The translations under genes were made by a program, and so were the position numbers. A model generated the notes under the pieces. It searched no databases and had not been told where the DNA came from. It saw nothing but the letters and a program-made list of their open reading frames with translations. From NCBI RefSeq assembly GCF_002440635.1, contig NZ_DJUW01000033.1:1-64000 (forward strand): DNA of 64,000 nucleotides, in the 5' to 3' direction. Below, piece after piece: positions 1-8,359 of the stretch. Position 1 is the first letter of the stretch, and every line of letters begins with the position of its first letter. The stretch comes from Novosphingobium sp. UBA6272 (GTDB lineage: Bacteria > Pseudomonadota > Alphaproteobacteria > Sphingomonadales > Sphingomonadaceae).

Positions 1-50
1 GTTGCGCAGCAATGGGGAGGTGGCATTCGCACAGCGAATGACGGAGGGGT
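1..50. repeat. Left inverted hairpin repeat of the DUF559 unit
   Basis: This copy has a 24-base conserved arm (1-24), then a small hairpin ATTCGC-ACA-GCGAAT (25-39), then GACGGAGGGGT (40-50). The same two conserved blocks occur in inverted orientation at 411-458 around a different hairpin. The stop codon of the DUF559 gene (52-50, minus strand) uses the last base of this repeat. The window begins at base 1 of the arm, so the outer boundary cannot be seen. Confidence 0.85.
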
Positions 51-409
51 CAATCAGCCCCGCTACAAAGCGCGACAATCGCCGCAGCCGCATCGACAAC
101 CGACTCCAGAACTTCACTTGCTGGAATTCTCACAATCCGAATACCTTGACCGGCCAGCCATTCATCCCTGGTTGCATCGGATGCCGGCCGATTGCCCATA
201 TCATGAGCGATGCCGTCGATTTCGATTCCGATCCGCGTTGAAGGACTGTAGAAATCAATCACGTAACTGCCGACCGGGTGCTGACGCCGAAATTTTACGC
301 CCTGCGGCTTTCTGCGCAGGTAATTCCAAAGCAGGACTTCGGGTAAGCTCATGCTGGAGCGTAACTGGCGAGCCTTTGCATAATCATGGGTTGGGCGCTT
401 GCGATCCAT
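50..409 (-). CDS. DUF559 (Vsr-like) endonuclease-domain protein
   Basis: A 119-residue protein of the DUF559 family, which has the PD-(D/E)XK fold related to Vsr mismatch endonucleases. Visible motifs are an N-terminal SLPEVLLWNYLR helix, GVKFRRQHPVGSYVIDFY with a candidate catalytic Asp, then GIEIDG (E-x-D), and a C-terminal RIVRIPASEVL strand-helix. The start is the ATG at 409. The next in-frame start upstream would lie in the repeat, and the repeat itself supplies GGAGGGG just before this ATG. The reading frame fills the space between two inverted repeats: it starts 2 bases after one and its stop overlaps the other. The family assignment is confident. The biological role (DNA repair, mobility of the repeats, or both) is unknown, and mobility is my inference. 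Confidence 0.88.
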   Translation of the reverse strand: MDRKRPTHDYAKARQLRSSMSLPEVLLWNYLRRKPQGVKFRRQHPVGSYVIDFYSPSTRIGIEIDGIAHDMGNRPASDATRDEWLAGQGIRIVRIPASEVLESVVDAAAAIVALCSGAD

Positions 410-410
410 T

Positions 411-458
411 ACCCCTCCGTCAGCCCTGCGGGCTGCCACCTCCCCATTGCTGCGCAAC
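411..458. repeat. Right inverted hairpin repeat of the DUF559 unit
   Basis: This is the inverted counterpart of 1-50: ACCCCTCCGTC (411-421), hairpin AGCCC-TGC-GGGCT (422-434), then the complement of the 24-base arm (435-458). The conserved blocks match the left copy exactly, while the inner stem differs in sequence (five pairs against six) but still pairs. On the minus strand the block supplies the ribosome binding site of the DUF559 gene. It ends 10 bases from the dapA stop codon. It lacks a T-run, so a terminator role for dapA is not supported. Confidence 0.88.
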
Positions 459-468
459 AGGGAGGACT

Positions 469-1350
469 TTATGTCAAACCAGCCAGCGCCAGCCCGGCAT
501 CGACCGCCGCGCGTGATTCAGCACTGCACGCCACCAGCGGCAGGCGGACCTCATCGCCGATCCAGCCCAAGACCCGGGCCATCGCGTACTTGAGCGGCCC
601 CGGCGAGGCATCGGTGAACAGGGCCTGGTGCAGCTTAAAAAGCTTTTCGTTGAGTTCGCGCGCCTTGGCCAGGTCACCTGCCAGGCTGGCCGCCTGGAAT
701 TCGGCGCAGAGCTTCGGCGCGATGTTGGCGGTTACCGAGATGCAGCCCGTCCCGCCCCCGGCGTTGTACTGCAGCGCCATGTCGTCGTTGCCGCAGATCT
801 GGGCAAATCCCGCGCCCAGCGCCAGCCGGTGCGCGGTCAGCCGAGTCATGTCGCCGCTGGCGTCCTTGATCCCGACGATCCGGTCGGGGAAGCGGCGCGC
901 GAGTTCGATCACGGTTTCGGGCTTGATATCGGTCACCGTTCGGCCGGGGACATTGTAGAGCACGATCGGCAGATCGACCCGCTCGGCCAGATAGCTGAAA
1001 TGCGCCAGCAGTCCGGCCTGGCTCGGCCGGTTGTAATAGGGCGCGACCATCAGCGCGGCCTGGGCCCCTACTGCCCTGGCTTCCTGCATGTGCCACAGCG
1101 CGGTCTGGGTATCGTTGCTGCCGCAGCCGGCGATCACCGGGACCCGGCCATTGGCCTGCTCGACCGTGATGGCGAACAGGCGGTGCTGTTCGTCGTTGCT
1201 CAGCGTCGGGGCTTCGCCGGTGGTGCCGCAGGGGACCAGCGCGCTCGATCCCTCTTCGATCTGCCAGTCGACCAGGCGGCGAAAGGCCGTTTCATCGACG
1301 ACGCCGTTCTTAAAGGGGGTGACTAGCGCCGGAATTGAGCCGGAGAACAT
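469..1350 (-). CDS. dapA: 4-hydroxy-tetrahydrodipicolinate synthase
   Basis: A 293-residue cytoplasmic enzyme that condenses pyruvate with aspartate semialdehyde, the first committed step to diaminopimelate and lysine. The family hallmarks are visible: the GTTGE loop at residues 42-46, YNVPGRT with the catalytic-site tyrosine at 132, and VGIKDASGD with the Schiff-base lysine at 162. Length is normal for DapA. The start ATG at 1350 gives the standard N-terminus (MFSGSIPALVTPF). It stands alone, divergent from the lytic transglycosylase gene that begins 65 bp away, so the two probably share a promoter region. The DUF559 repeat unit lies immediately downstream of its stop. No frameshift or missing residue was seen. 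Confidence 0.97.
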   Translation of the reverse strand: MFSGSIPALVTPFKNGVVDETAFRRLVDWQIEEGSSALVPCGTTGEAPTLSNDEQHRLFAITVEQANGRVPVIAGCGSNDTQTALWHMQEARAVGAQAALMVAPYYNRPSQAGLLAHFSYLAERVDLPIVLYNVPGRTVTDIKPETVIELARRFPDRIVGIKDASGDMTRLTAHRLALGAGFAQICGNDDMALQYNAGGGTGCISVTANIAPKLCAEFQAASLAGDLAKARELNEKLFKLHQALFTDASPGPLKYAMARVLGWIGDEVRLPLVACSAESRAAVDAGLALAGLT

Positions 1351-1415
1351 GGACTTTATCCCTGCAGATGCGCCATAGGCGCCGTTCAGCTTGCCATAAG
1401 GAGCCTACCCCCAGA

Positions 1416-3392
1416 ATGTCCAGCATGCATCGCACTACATTCGTTTCCGCTTTGGCAATGCTGGCCTTCCACGCCGCTCCTGCGCTCGCCCAGTCGGCTC
1501 ACTCCGACGGGACCGAGTGGGATCAGGCGCGCAGCGCGCAAAAGGTGCTGCCGCCCGGCGACATGCACATGGCGGTGGAACGCTGGCGCTTGCTGACGGC
1601 CAGCCCCAACTTCCCCTTCGGAGACTATGCCAGTTTTGTGCTGACCTATCCGGGGCTGCCGGACGAGGCCAAGCTGCGCACCTATGCCGAACGCGCGCTG
1701 GAACGGGAAAGCCCACCGCCCCAGCAGATTGCCGCCTATTTCGACCGTTTCCCGCCCCTGACCAACGCTGGGCGCGGGCAATATGCCGTCGCGCTTTATG
1801 CCATGGGCCGGCCCGAAGCGCAGCAGGTTGCGCTTGAGGCCTGGCGCGGCGGAACGATGGGTCCGCTGATCACCAGCACGATCTTCGCCCGGCTCGGCTC
1901 AAGCTTGACCGCGGCAGATCACGATACCCGGATGGACGCGTTGCTGTGGGCGAGTGATTCCGCCTCGGCCGAGCAGCAACTGCTGTTCGTATCGCCCGAA
2001 CGGCGCAGTTACTTCGCGGCGCGGGTCGGACTCGTTGGAGGTAAGGATCCGGCCAGCGTCGGGATCCAGCTCGGCGCAGAGGTGCTGGGCGATCCCGGCT
2101 ATGTCTACAACCGCAGCAAGCAGCTGCGCGGCTCGGGCCAGAGCGCAACCGCCGCGAACATGATCGTGACCCGCCCCCGCTTTGCGACCCCGCCGCGTGA
2201 TCCGCGCAAGTGGATCGGCGAGATGCTGGCGGTTGCGCGCAATGTCGATGCTGGCAGCGCGATGCGGGTCGCCGGTTCAGTCGATGACATGTTCGCGCCG
2301 GGGACCGACGTTTCGGCGCAGAGCTTTTCGATCCGCGACGATTACACCTCGTTGATGTGGCTGGGCGGGACCAAGGCGCTGTGGAGCCTCGGTGACGGAA
2401 GCCGCGCCGCGCCGCTGTTCTGGCGCTATGGCGCCGCTGCGCGCACCCCGCAGACCCGATCGAAGGGCTTTTACTGGGCCGGCCGCGCCGCCGCGCAGGG
2501 CGGCAACCAGGCCGAGGCCCGCCGCTATTTCGAACTGGCCTCAGTCTATCCTGACCAATACTACGGCATGCTCGCGCTGGAACGACTGGGCCGGCCGATG
2601 CCGGTGCTGGAAAGCTCGCCCACGGCAGCCCCCACCCCTGCCCAGCGCGACGCCTTCAACGCCCAGCCGCTGACCAAGGCGGTCCGCGAAGTGGCGCGCG
2701 AAAGCGACTGGCCGACCGCTGTGCGGTTCTTCAAGGAAATCGCCGAGCAGGCCGACAGCGAAGGCGATCACGTGCTGGTCGCCGATCTGGCACGCGAATT
2801 GGGCCGCCGCGATCTGGGCGTGATCCTGGGCCAGGCGGCGCATGTCGACGGGCACGGGGTGTTCCGCAAGACCAGCTTTCCGCTGATCCCGATCCCGGTC
2901 GGTTCGAACTGGACCTTCGTCCACGCGATCAGCCGCCAGGAAAGCCAGTTCGCGATGAACGCGGTCAGCCACGCCGGCGCGCGCGGTTTGATGCAGCTGA
3001 TGCCGGGCACTGCCAACGAACAGGCCGGCAAGATGGGGCTGGTCTATGACCGTCAGGCGCTGACCACCGACGCCGGCTACAACCTGCTGCTGGGCGACGG
3101 CTATTTCCGGCGGATGCTGGACTATTACGGCGGGTCCTATCCGCTCGCCGTCGCGGCCTATAATGCCGGGCCGGGCAATGTGAACAAGTGGCTCCGCAGC
3201 AACGGCGATCCGCGCACCGGCGGGATCGACTGGGTCGAATGGGTCGAAAAGATCCCGGTTTCGGAAACCCGCAACTACGTGCAACGGGTGTTGGAAAACG
3301 CGGTGGTCTATGAAACCATGTACCCGGCCCGCGCGATCAACAAGGGACCCAACCCGCTAAGCTTCTTCCTGGGCAAGCGGTATCCGGGATGA
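1416..3392 (+). CDS. Soluble lytic murein transglycosylase (SLT family)
   Basis: A 658-residue periplasmic enzyme predicted to cleave the MurNAc-GlcNAc bond of peptidoglycan with 1,6-anhydro ring formation. A signal peptide ends near APALAQ. A long helical region like the Slt70 ring follows, and the C-terminal SLT domain holds HAISRQESQF (catalytic Glu509), GARGLMQLMPGTA and VAAYNAGPGNVNKW. AAGGAG at 1398-1403 precedes the ATG at 1416; the ATG at 1425 is an alternative. The frame extends further upstream to 1335, but that would spoil the signal peptide. Its stop overlaps the greB start by 4 bp (ATGA), so the two are probably cotranscribed. A paralogue lies at 30081. Confidence 0.93.
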   Translation: MSSMHRTTFVSALAMLAFHAAPALAQSAHSDGTEWDQARSAQKVLPPGDMHMAVERWRLLTASPNFPFGDYASFVLTYPGLPDEAKLRTYAERALERESPPPQQIAAYFDRFPPLTNAGRGQYAVALYAMGRPEAQQVALEAWRGGTMGPLITSTIFARLGSSLTAADHDTRMDALLWASDSASAEQQLLFVSPERRSYFAARVGLVGGKDPASVGIQLGAEVLGDPGYVYNRSKQLRGSGQSATAANMIVTRPRFATPPRDPRKWIGEMLAVARNVDAGSAMRVAGSVDDMFAPGTDVSAQSFSIRDDYTSLMWLGGTKALWSLGDGSRAAPLFWRYGAAARTPQTRSKGFYWAGRAAAQGGNQAEARRYFELASVYPDQYYGMLALERLGRPMPVLESSPTAAPTPAQRDAFNAQPLTKAVREVARESDWPTAVRFFKEIAEQADSEGDHVLVADLARELGRRDLGVILGQAAHVDGHGVFRKTSFPLIPIPVGSNWTFVHAISRQESQFAMNAVSHAGARGLMQLMPGTANEQAGKMGLVYDRQALTTDAGYNLLLGDGYFRRMLDYYGGSYPLAVAAYNAGPGNVNKWLRSNGDPRTGGIDWVEWVEKIPVSETRNYVQRVLENAVVYETMYPARAINKGPNPLSFFLGKRYPG

Positions 3393-3877
3393 AGCCCGAC
3401 GGTCCGCCGATCACCCCGGCCGGGATGGCGGCGCTGCGCGCGCGTTACGATCACTTGCTGGGCACCGAACGCCCCGCGATTGTCGAGATCGTCAGCTGGG
3501 CCGCCGGCAATGGCGACCGCAGCGAGAATGGCGACTACCTCTATGGCCGCAAGCGCATGCGCGAGATCGACCGCGAGCTGGCACACCTCGCCCGGCGGAT
3601 GAAGGCCTGCCGGGTGATCGATCCGGCCCGCCAGGACGACCGCAGCCGCGCGTGGTTCGGTGCCACCGTGACAATCGCCGATGAGGATGACAACCAGCGC
3701 ACCCTGACCCTGGTCGGCGATGACGAGCAGGACGCCTCGGCCGGCAAGATCGGCTGGAGCGCCCCCCTCGCCCGGGCCTTGCGCGGCGCGGCGCTGGGGG
3801 ATTTGCGCAAAGTGGTGCTGCCCGGCGGCGAAAAGGAATGGGAAGTGCTGGCGATTTCCTATCCGGAGGGCAGCTGA
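3389..3877 (+). CDS. greB: Transcription elongation factor GreB
   Basis: A 162-residue GreA/GreB family factor that enters the RNA polymerase secondary channel and stimulates cleavage of backtracked transcripts. The N-terminal coiled coil carries the catalytic tip GDRSENGDY at about residues 50-58 with the acidic residues present. The C-terminal FKBP-like domain includes the family pattern IGWSAPLARALRGAALGD. GreB is preferred over GreA because of the GDRSENGDYLYGRKRMREID spacing. Translation is coupled to the lytic transglycosylase by the ATGA overlap, and the DUF4169 gene starts 2 bp after its stop. Confidence 0.9.
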   Translation: MKPDGPPITPAGMAALRARYDHLLGTERPAIVEIVSWAAGNGDRSENGDYLYGRKRMREIDRELAHLARRMKACRVIDPARQDDRSRAWFGATVTIADEDDNQRTLTLVGDDEQDASAGKIGWSAPLARALRGAALGDLRKVVLPGGEKEWEVLAISYPEGS

Positions 3878-3879
3878 CC

Positions 3880-4098
3880 TTGGCCGAGGTGATTAACCTG
3901 CGCATGGCCCGCAAGGCCAAGGACCGGGCTGAAAAGACCCGCCAAGCCAATGCCAATCGCGCGAAATTCGGCCAGGCCAAAGCCGATCGCAAAGCTCGCC
4001 AGGCCGAGGCAGAGCGGGCCCGGTCCGAACTCGATGGCAAGAAGCGTGATAGTAAGACCGCCCTAAGAAGCAGATCCGTTCGTCCTGAGGAGCCGTAG
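3880..4098 (+). CDS. DUF4169 family protein with repeat-derived C-terminus
   Basis: A 72-residue, very basic, helical protein beginning MAEVINLRMARKAKDRAEKT, the characteristic N-terminus of DUF4169 proteins of alphaproteobacteria; function is unknown. I chose the TTG at 3880 because it gives this N-terminus and is preceded by GGAGGG at 3864-3869. The last residues (about SRSVRPEEP) and the TAG stop are encoded by the left edge of the palindromic repeat at 4079-4200. The native C-terminus has therefore probably been replaced or extended. It probably belongs to the SLT-greB transcript. Confidence 0.75.
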   Translation: MAEVINLRMARKAKDRAEKTRQANANRAKFGQAKADRKARQAEAERARSELDGKKRDSKTALRSRSVRPEEP

Positions 4099-4200
4099 GA
4101 CTGAGCTTGTCGAAGGCCGAAGGCGTCTCGAAGGCCCCCAGCGCTGCGGTGCTTCGAGACGGGGCCTTCGACAAGCTCAGTCCCCTCCTCAGCACGAACG
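4079..4200. repeat. Palindromic repeat, copy A (arms outward CCTGAGGAG)
   Basis: A nested inverted repeat. The 20-bp arms GACTGAGCTTGTCGAAGGCC (4098-4117) and their complement (4163-4182) are perfect. Inside them lies GTCTCGAAG (4125-4133) with its complement (4152-4160). Outside lies CTGAGGAG (4085-4092) with its complement (4185-4192). It separates two convergent genes and may act as a bidirectional transcription barrier, but there is no T-run. Related copies are at 36145-36260 and 38824-38887. Confidence 0.9.
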
Positions 4201-4224
4201 GGTTTAGGTGTTTACACAGGCAGT

Positions 4225-6249
4225 TCAAGCCCCAAACGGATCCCCATACCCTGTCGCATAGTGCGCCATCGCCATGGTGGTGTACTGCGCGTTGACCCGG
4301 ATGCAGCTGGGGAAGACGCTGGCGTCGGTGACCAGAACGTTGTCCGCGCCGTGCAGCCGGCACTGCGGATCGACCACGCCTTCGTTCGGGTCCTCATGGA
4401 TGGGATTGCCGCCCTGCGGGTGCGAGCTCGACAGGGTGATATCGTCGGCTTCCTTCACCGCATCGCGGTAAAAGGCGTCGATGTCCATTGCCGGGGTCAG
4501 CGTCTGGCCTTTCAGCAGCGCCGGGTAGACCTCCTGCGCGCCGGCGGCGAAGTGGACCCGGGCCAAGGTGGCCGAGGCGCGGCGGATCAGGTGAATGTCA
4601 TCGAGCGTCAGCTTCATGTCGAGTTTTCCGCCGACCAGATTGCCGCGCCGATCAGCCGGGAACAGGATCCCGGCCGAGCAGACCCGGTTGTAGGCCCGCA
4701 TCCGCTTGTCCATATCGCCGAACCAGCCGGGCATCATCGAAGACATCGACATCGGCGGCTGAAAATGGCTCTCCAGCAGGAACTCGCCGCAATCGACCAC
4801 GCTGGTCATCTGGTCCTCGTCCCAGGCCGGAGTGGCGTTGTCCGGCATCAAGGCGATGATCGGCGAAGCGACGTTGAGCGAGATCTGCCGCCCGGTCCCG
4901 GCGATCCCGCTGCGCTCGAGCAACAGCGACGAGGCGATGGTGCCGGCCGCGACGACAACGCCCTTGCGCGCCTTGACGACATGATGGGCCCCATCGGGAT
5001 CGATTACCTGCACCCCGATCGCGCGCCGCGTCTGGCCGGTACCGCGCGCCCACAGGATCTTCTCGACCTTGGTGCCGGCCAGGATTCGCGCGCCGTGGCG
5101 GCTGCAGGCCCAGGGCAGATAGGTCTGCGCCATGCCCATTTTGCGGCCATAAGGACAGCCCGTGTTGCAATAGCCGCAATAGGCGCAGGCCTGCGGTGTT
5201 CCAGGCGGGCCGAAGTTCTTGGTGAACCAACCGGCGCGGGCCTGCCGGAACCATGGATCGTCGCTTTGCGCCGCAAATTCAGTCCAGCCGCGGGTCAGGT
5301 GCGTGCCGTTGGTCTTGCCGGAACGCGGCTCTGCCTCGCCCAGCTGCAGCTCGCCGTGAACCACGTCGTACGACTGCATGAAGCGCGCCTCGTCGATCGG
5401 GGCGCCAATGCTGGCCCATTTGGCGAAGACGTCCTGCGCCATCGGATGGCTCAGCCGGTCGCCCTTCATCCGCAGACAGATGCCGTTGTTGATGGTGGGT
5501 GAGCCACCGACGTTGCGGCCCTGGAAGACGATGAAATCGTTGTCGCGGGTGCTTTGCAGCGCGCCATGCTTGAACAGGGCGGGCACCATCCGCCGTTCCT
5601 CATGGGTGATCTCGGGCGAAGGGTGAAATGGGCCGGCCTCGATCACCAGCACCTTGTAGCCGCGCTTGGCAAGGTTGTGCGCAGACACCGCCCCGCCCGA
5701 TCCGGAGCCGACCACGATCACGTCGATATCGTCCGAAACGCTGGCAAAGGGCACAACGTGCTCGCGCGCGATCTCGCGCCCGTCGACCCGCTCCAAAGGC
5801 ACTTCGGCCGGCCCGCGCTGGCGGAACTTGGGCAGGGTGAAACCGATCTGCTTCAGCACCGGATTGTCCTTGTTGGCGGTCTGCCCGCCATCGAGATTGC
5901 TCCGGCCGATCGGATCGATCCAATGTCCGTAATAGCCGAAATAGACGATCGAGCGGAGCTTCGCCATGTCCTGAAAGGCATCGAAGCTGCTGTCGCGCAT
6001 CCGGTTGCGGATCCGCTCCTTGCGCGCCTCGACCGACAGCTCGGTGAAGAGCGGTGCCATCGCCAGTTCGGCGAGGCGCAGCGACCAGCTGATCTCCTGC
6101 GCCTTGGTCCCGCCGACCATGGCAAAGAAATTCTGCACGTTGTCGACCACCTCGTCGACGCTGATCGCCATTTCCTCGAAATCGTCGAACAGCGCTTCGG
6201 CCATGGCCTTCAGGAAGCGTAATTGCGCATGATCAAACGGTAGCCGCAC
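4225..6249 (-). CDS. GMC family FAD-dependent oxidoreductase
   Basis: A 674-residue flavoenzyme of the glucose-methanol-choline group, most like long-chain alcohol or sterol oxidases. The FAD-binding motif VVGSGSGGAVSAHNLAKRGY lies near residues 184-203, followed by NVGGSPTINNG. The C-terminal GMC domain holds SSSHPQGGNPIHE with the catalytic-site His, and ends in a TDASVFPSCIRVNAQYTTMAMA signature. A Cys-rich stretch, CAYCGYCNTGCPYGRK, lies mid-protein. The roughly 170-residue N-terminal extension is helical and of unknown role. The start is a GTG with GGGGGGA upstream. Substrate cannot be read from sequence. It is convergent with the DUF4169 gene and divergent from the peptide transporter. 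Confidence 0.9.
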   Translation of the reverse strand: MRLPFDHAQLRFLKAMAEALFDDFEEMAISVDEVVDNVQNFFAMVGGTKAQEISWSLRLAELAMAPLFTELSVEARKERIRNRMRDSSFDAFQDMAKLRSIVYFGYYGHWIDPIGRSNLDGGQTANKDNPVLKQIGFTLPKFRQRGPAEVPLERVDGREIAREHVVPFASVSDDIDVIVVGSGSGGAVSAHNLAKRGYKVLVIEAGPFHPSPEITHEERRMVPALFKHGALQSTRDNDFIVFQGRNVGGSPTINNGICLRMKGDRLSHPMAQDVFAKWASIGAPIDEARFMQSYDVVHGELQLGEAEPRSGKTNGTHLTRGWTEFAAQSDDPWFRQARAGWFTKNFGPPGTPQACAYCGYCNTGCPYGRKMGMAQTYLPWACSRHGARILAGTKVEKILWARGTGQTRRAIGVQVIDPDGAHHVVKARKGVVVAAGTIASSLLLERSGIAGTGRQISLNVASPIIALMPDNATPAWDEDQMTSVVDCGEFLLESHFQPPMSMSSMMPGWFGDMDKRMRAYNRVCSAGILFPADRRGNLVGGKLDMKLTLDDIHLIRRASATLARVHFAAGAQEVYPALLKGQTLTPAMDIDAFYRDAVKEADDITLSSSHPQGGNPIHEDPNEGVVDPQCRLHGADNVLVTDASVFPSCIRVNAQYTTMAMAHYATGYGDPFGA

Positions 6250-6410
6250 GCCAGTATCCCCCCAATGTGGACTTGCAATTCGCGACCGTTTTTCAGTGGT
6301 CTAACGGGGAATGGCAGTCCTGCCAAGCAACAACCCGCCAAGCCCCGGCTTGTAACCGGCTGGCATTGCTCTAACCATTGCCGCAAGGACCAGAACGGGG
6401 AGCACCGGGG

Positions 6411-7787
6411 ATGAGCAGCACGGCAGAGCGACAGGGCGGATCGCCCGGCGGACACCCGCGCGGGCTCTATTTCCTGGCCGGGACCGAGCTGTGGGAACGC
6501 TTCTCGTTCTATGGAATGCAGGCGCTGCTGACGCTATACATGGTCAAGCAGTTGCTGCTGCCGGAATTTGCCGAGAACGTCTGGGGCCTGGCCGCGCTGC
6601 GCGGAATGGCGGAAGGCATGTTTGGAACGCTCGGCAATGTCGGCTTCGCCTCGGTCATTGCCGGCCTCTATTCCGGGCTGGTCTATTTCACCCCCTTGCT
6701 GGGCGGCTTGATTGCCGACCAGTTGCTGGGCGCCAAGCGGACAGTGACAATCGGGGTGCTGCTGATGAGCGCAGGGCACCTCGCCATGACCTTCGACCAG
6801 CTGTTCGTCGTGGCGCTGGTTTTGCTGATCCTTGGCTCGGGCCTGCTCAAGGGCAACATCTCCTCGCAAGTCGGCACGCTTTATCCGCAAGACGACGCCT
6901 CGATGCGCGACCGCGGGTTTGCGATCTTTTCGACCGGGATCAACATCGGCGCTGCCGCCGGTCCGCTGGTGACCGGAGCGGTTGCCGCGATTTGGGGCTG
7001 GCATGCCGGCTTTGCCGTTGCCGCCGGGCTGATGCTGGTGGCCCTTGCGACCTATCTCGCCGGCCAAAAGCACCTGCCCGATACCCCCCCGCGCCGCCAT
7101 GCCGATTTCCAGCATCCCCCGCTGAGCAAGGCCGATGGCAAGGTCGTGCTGGCGCTGATCGCTGTGATCCTGCTGACTATGCCGGCCGAAATCACCTATC
7201 CGATGGTCTGGACGATCGGCCCGATCTGGGTCGACAGCTACGTCAATCTGGGATTCGTTCCGGCGACATGGTTCGGATCGATGGATTCGATCGGGGCGAT
7301 AGCCTCGGCCCCGCTGCTCGTCATGTTCTGGGCCAGTCAGGCGCGCAAGCGGCGCGAACCGGACAGTCTCGGAAAGATGGCGATCGGCACCGGGCTGGTC
7401 GGGGTTGCAGCCCTCGGCCTCGCCGCCGGCAGCTTCATCTTTCCCGCCAAGGACTCGGTTCCGCTGATCTGGGCAATCGCCTGCTATTTCCTGATGGGGG
7501 TGGGCTGGATGTATTACTGGCCGACCACGCTCTCGCTGGTCAGCGGTGTTGCGCCCCGGGCCGTGGTGGCAACCATGGTCAGCGGCGCCTTCATCTCGCC
7601 CTTTATCGCTCACCTTGCAGCGGGTGTAATCGGCATCAACTTCAAACGGATGAGCCCTTCGGCCTTCTGGGCGATGGACGGCGCTATCGGGCTGGCCGGC
7701 GCGGTTCTGCTGTTTGCCCTTCGGCCCATGCTCAATCGGGCGCTGGGCACCGACAAGCGCAAGGATGCGCCGGAGAATGCATTCTGA
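6411..7787 (+). CDS. Proton-dependent oligopeptide transporter (POT family)
   Basis: A 458-residue inner-membrane carrier of the major facilitator superfamily with about 12-14 hydrophobic segments. The POT signature is at the N-terminus: GTELWERFSFYGMQALLTLYMV contains the ExxER proton-coupling motif. GSGLLKGNISSQVGTLY matches the second conserved loop of the family. Expected role is uptake of di- and tripeptides driven by the proton gradient. The start is the ATG at 6411 with GGGGAG about 8 bases upstream; an earlier TTG at 6378 lacks support. The next gene begins 42 bp downstream. Confidence 0.9.
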   Translation: MSSTAERQGGSPGGHPRGLYFLAGTELWERFSFYGMQALLTLYMVKQLLLPEFAENVWGLAALRGMAEGMFGTLGNVGFASVIAGLYSGLVYFTPLLGGLIADQLLGAKRTVTIGVLLMSAGHLAMTFDQLFVVALVLLILGSGLLKGNISSQVGTLYPQDDASMRDRGFAIFSTGINIGAAAGPLVTGAVAAIWGWHAGFAVAAGLMLVALATYLAGQKHLPDTPPRRHADFQHPPLSKADGKVVLALIAVILLTMPAEITYPMVWTIGPIWVDSYVNLGFVPATWFGSMDSIGAIASAPLLVMFWASQARKRREPDSLGKMAIGTGLVGVAALGLAAGSFIFPAKDSVPLIWAIACYFLMGVGWMYYWPTTLSLVSGVAPRAVVATMVSGAFISPFIAHLAAGVIGINFKRMSPSAFWAMDGAIGLAGAVLLFALRPMLNRALGTDKRKDAPENAF

Positions 7788-7829
7788 CCCCTTCCTCCGC
7801 GCCTGCGATTCTGCAATGAGCGGCAACCG

Positions 7830-8324
7830 ATGAAACGTCGCCTCATCCTCTCCCTTACCCTGCTCGCCCTGGCCGCGACTCCCGCGCTGGCCCGCGATGC
7901 GCTGGGCATGTTCGGCAGCTGGGGCGCGTTCCGCGATCCGCAGACCCCGCGCTGCTATGCCATCGCCATGGCCGCGCCATCGACCATGCAGCGCGATTTC
8001 CAGCCCTTCGTCTCGGTCGGCTGGTGGCCCAAGTCCGGGGTGCGCGGCCAAGTCCATTTCCGTCTGTCGCGCAAGCTCCAGCCTGGTGCCCCGGTCAGCC
8101 TGTTGATCGGCGGGCAGCGCATTGCGCTGGTGGGCGGTGGCGGCGATGCCTGGGCAGCGGACAAGGGCAGCGATGCGGCGGTGATCGCAGCGATGCGATC
8201 GGCCCGCGAAATGGTGATCAATGCTCGAGACGCCAATGGCCGGGGCTTCAGCAACAGTTACTCGCTGGAAGGCGCCGCCACCGCCTTGGACGCCGCGGCA
8301 CTGGGCTGCGCGCAGTTGCGGTAG
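7830..8324 (+). CDS. Secreted IalB-like hypothetical protein
   Basis: A 164-residue exported protein. The signal peptide MKRRLILSLTLLALAATPALA is clear. The mature part (FGSWGAFRDPQTPRCYAIA, then HFRLSRKLQPGAPVSLLIGGQ, then AMRSAREMVINARDANGRGFSNSYSLEGAATALDAA with a final Cys) has the layout of invasion-associated locus B relatives: an opening Trp-Gly segment, two cysteines and a late helix. The relationship is recalled rather than searched, so it is tentative. The ATG at 7830 gives the signal peptide directly. It probably shares a transcript with the upstream transporter and precedes rlmN by 35 bp. Confidence 0.7.
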   Translation: MKRRLILSLTLLALAATPALARDALGMFGSWGAFRDPQTPRCYAIAMAAPSTMQRDFQPFVSVGWWPKSGVRGQVHFRLSRKLQPGAPVSLLIGGQRIALVGGGGDAWAADKGSDAAVIAAMRSAREMVINARDANGRGFSNSYSLEGAATALDAAALGCAQLR

Positions 8325-8359
8325 CTTTTCCGCTGGCCCAAGCCTATATCGCGCGGCCT

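Noticed and set aside
411..458. Right DUF559 repeat as the dapA terminator
   Set aside because: The hairpin is short (5 bp) and lacks a T-run; the same block is better explained as part of the DUF559 unit.
6378..6410. Upstream TTG start for the peptide transporter
   Set aside because: Adds 11 residues of no homology and lacks a ribosome binding site, whereas ATG 6411 has GGGGAG upstream.
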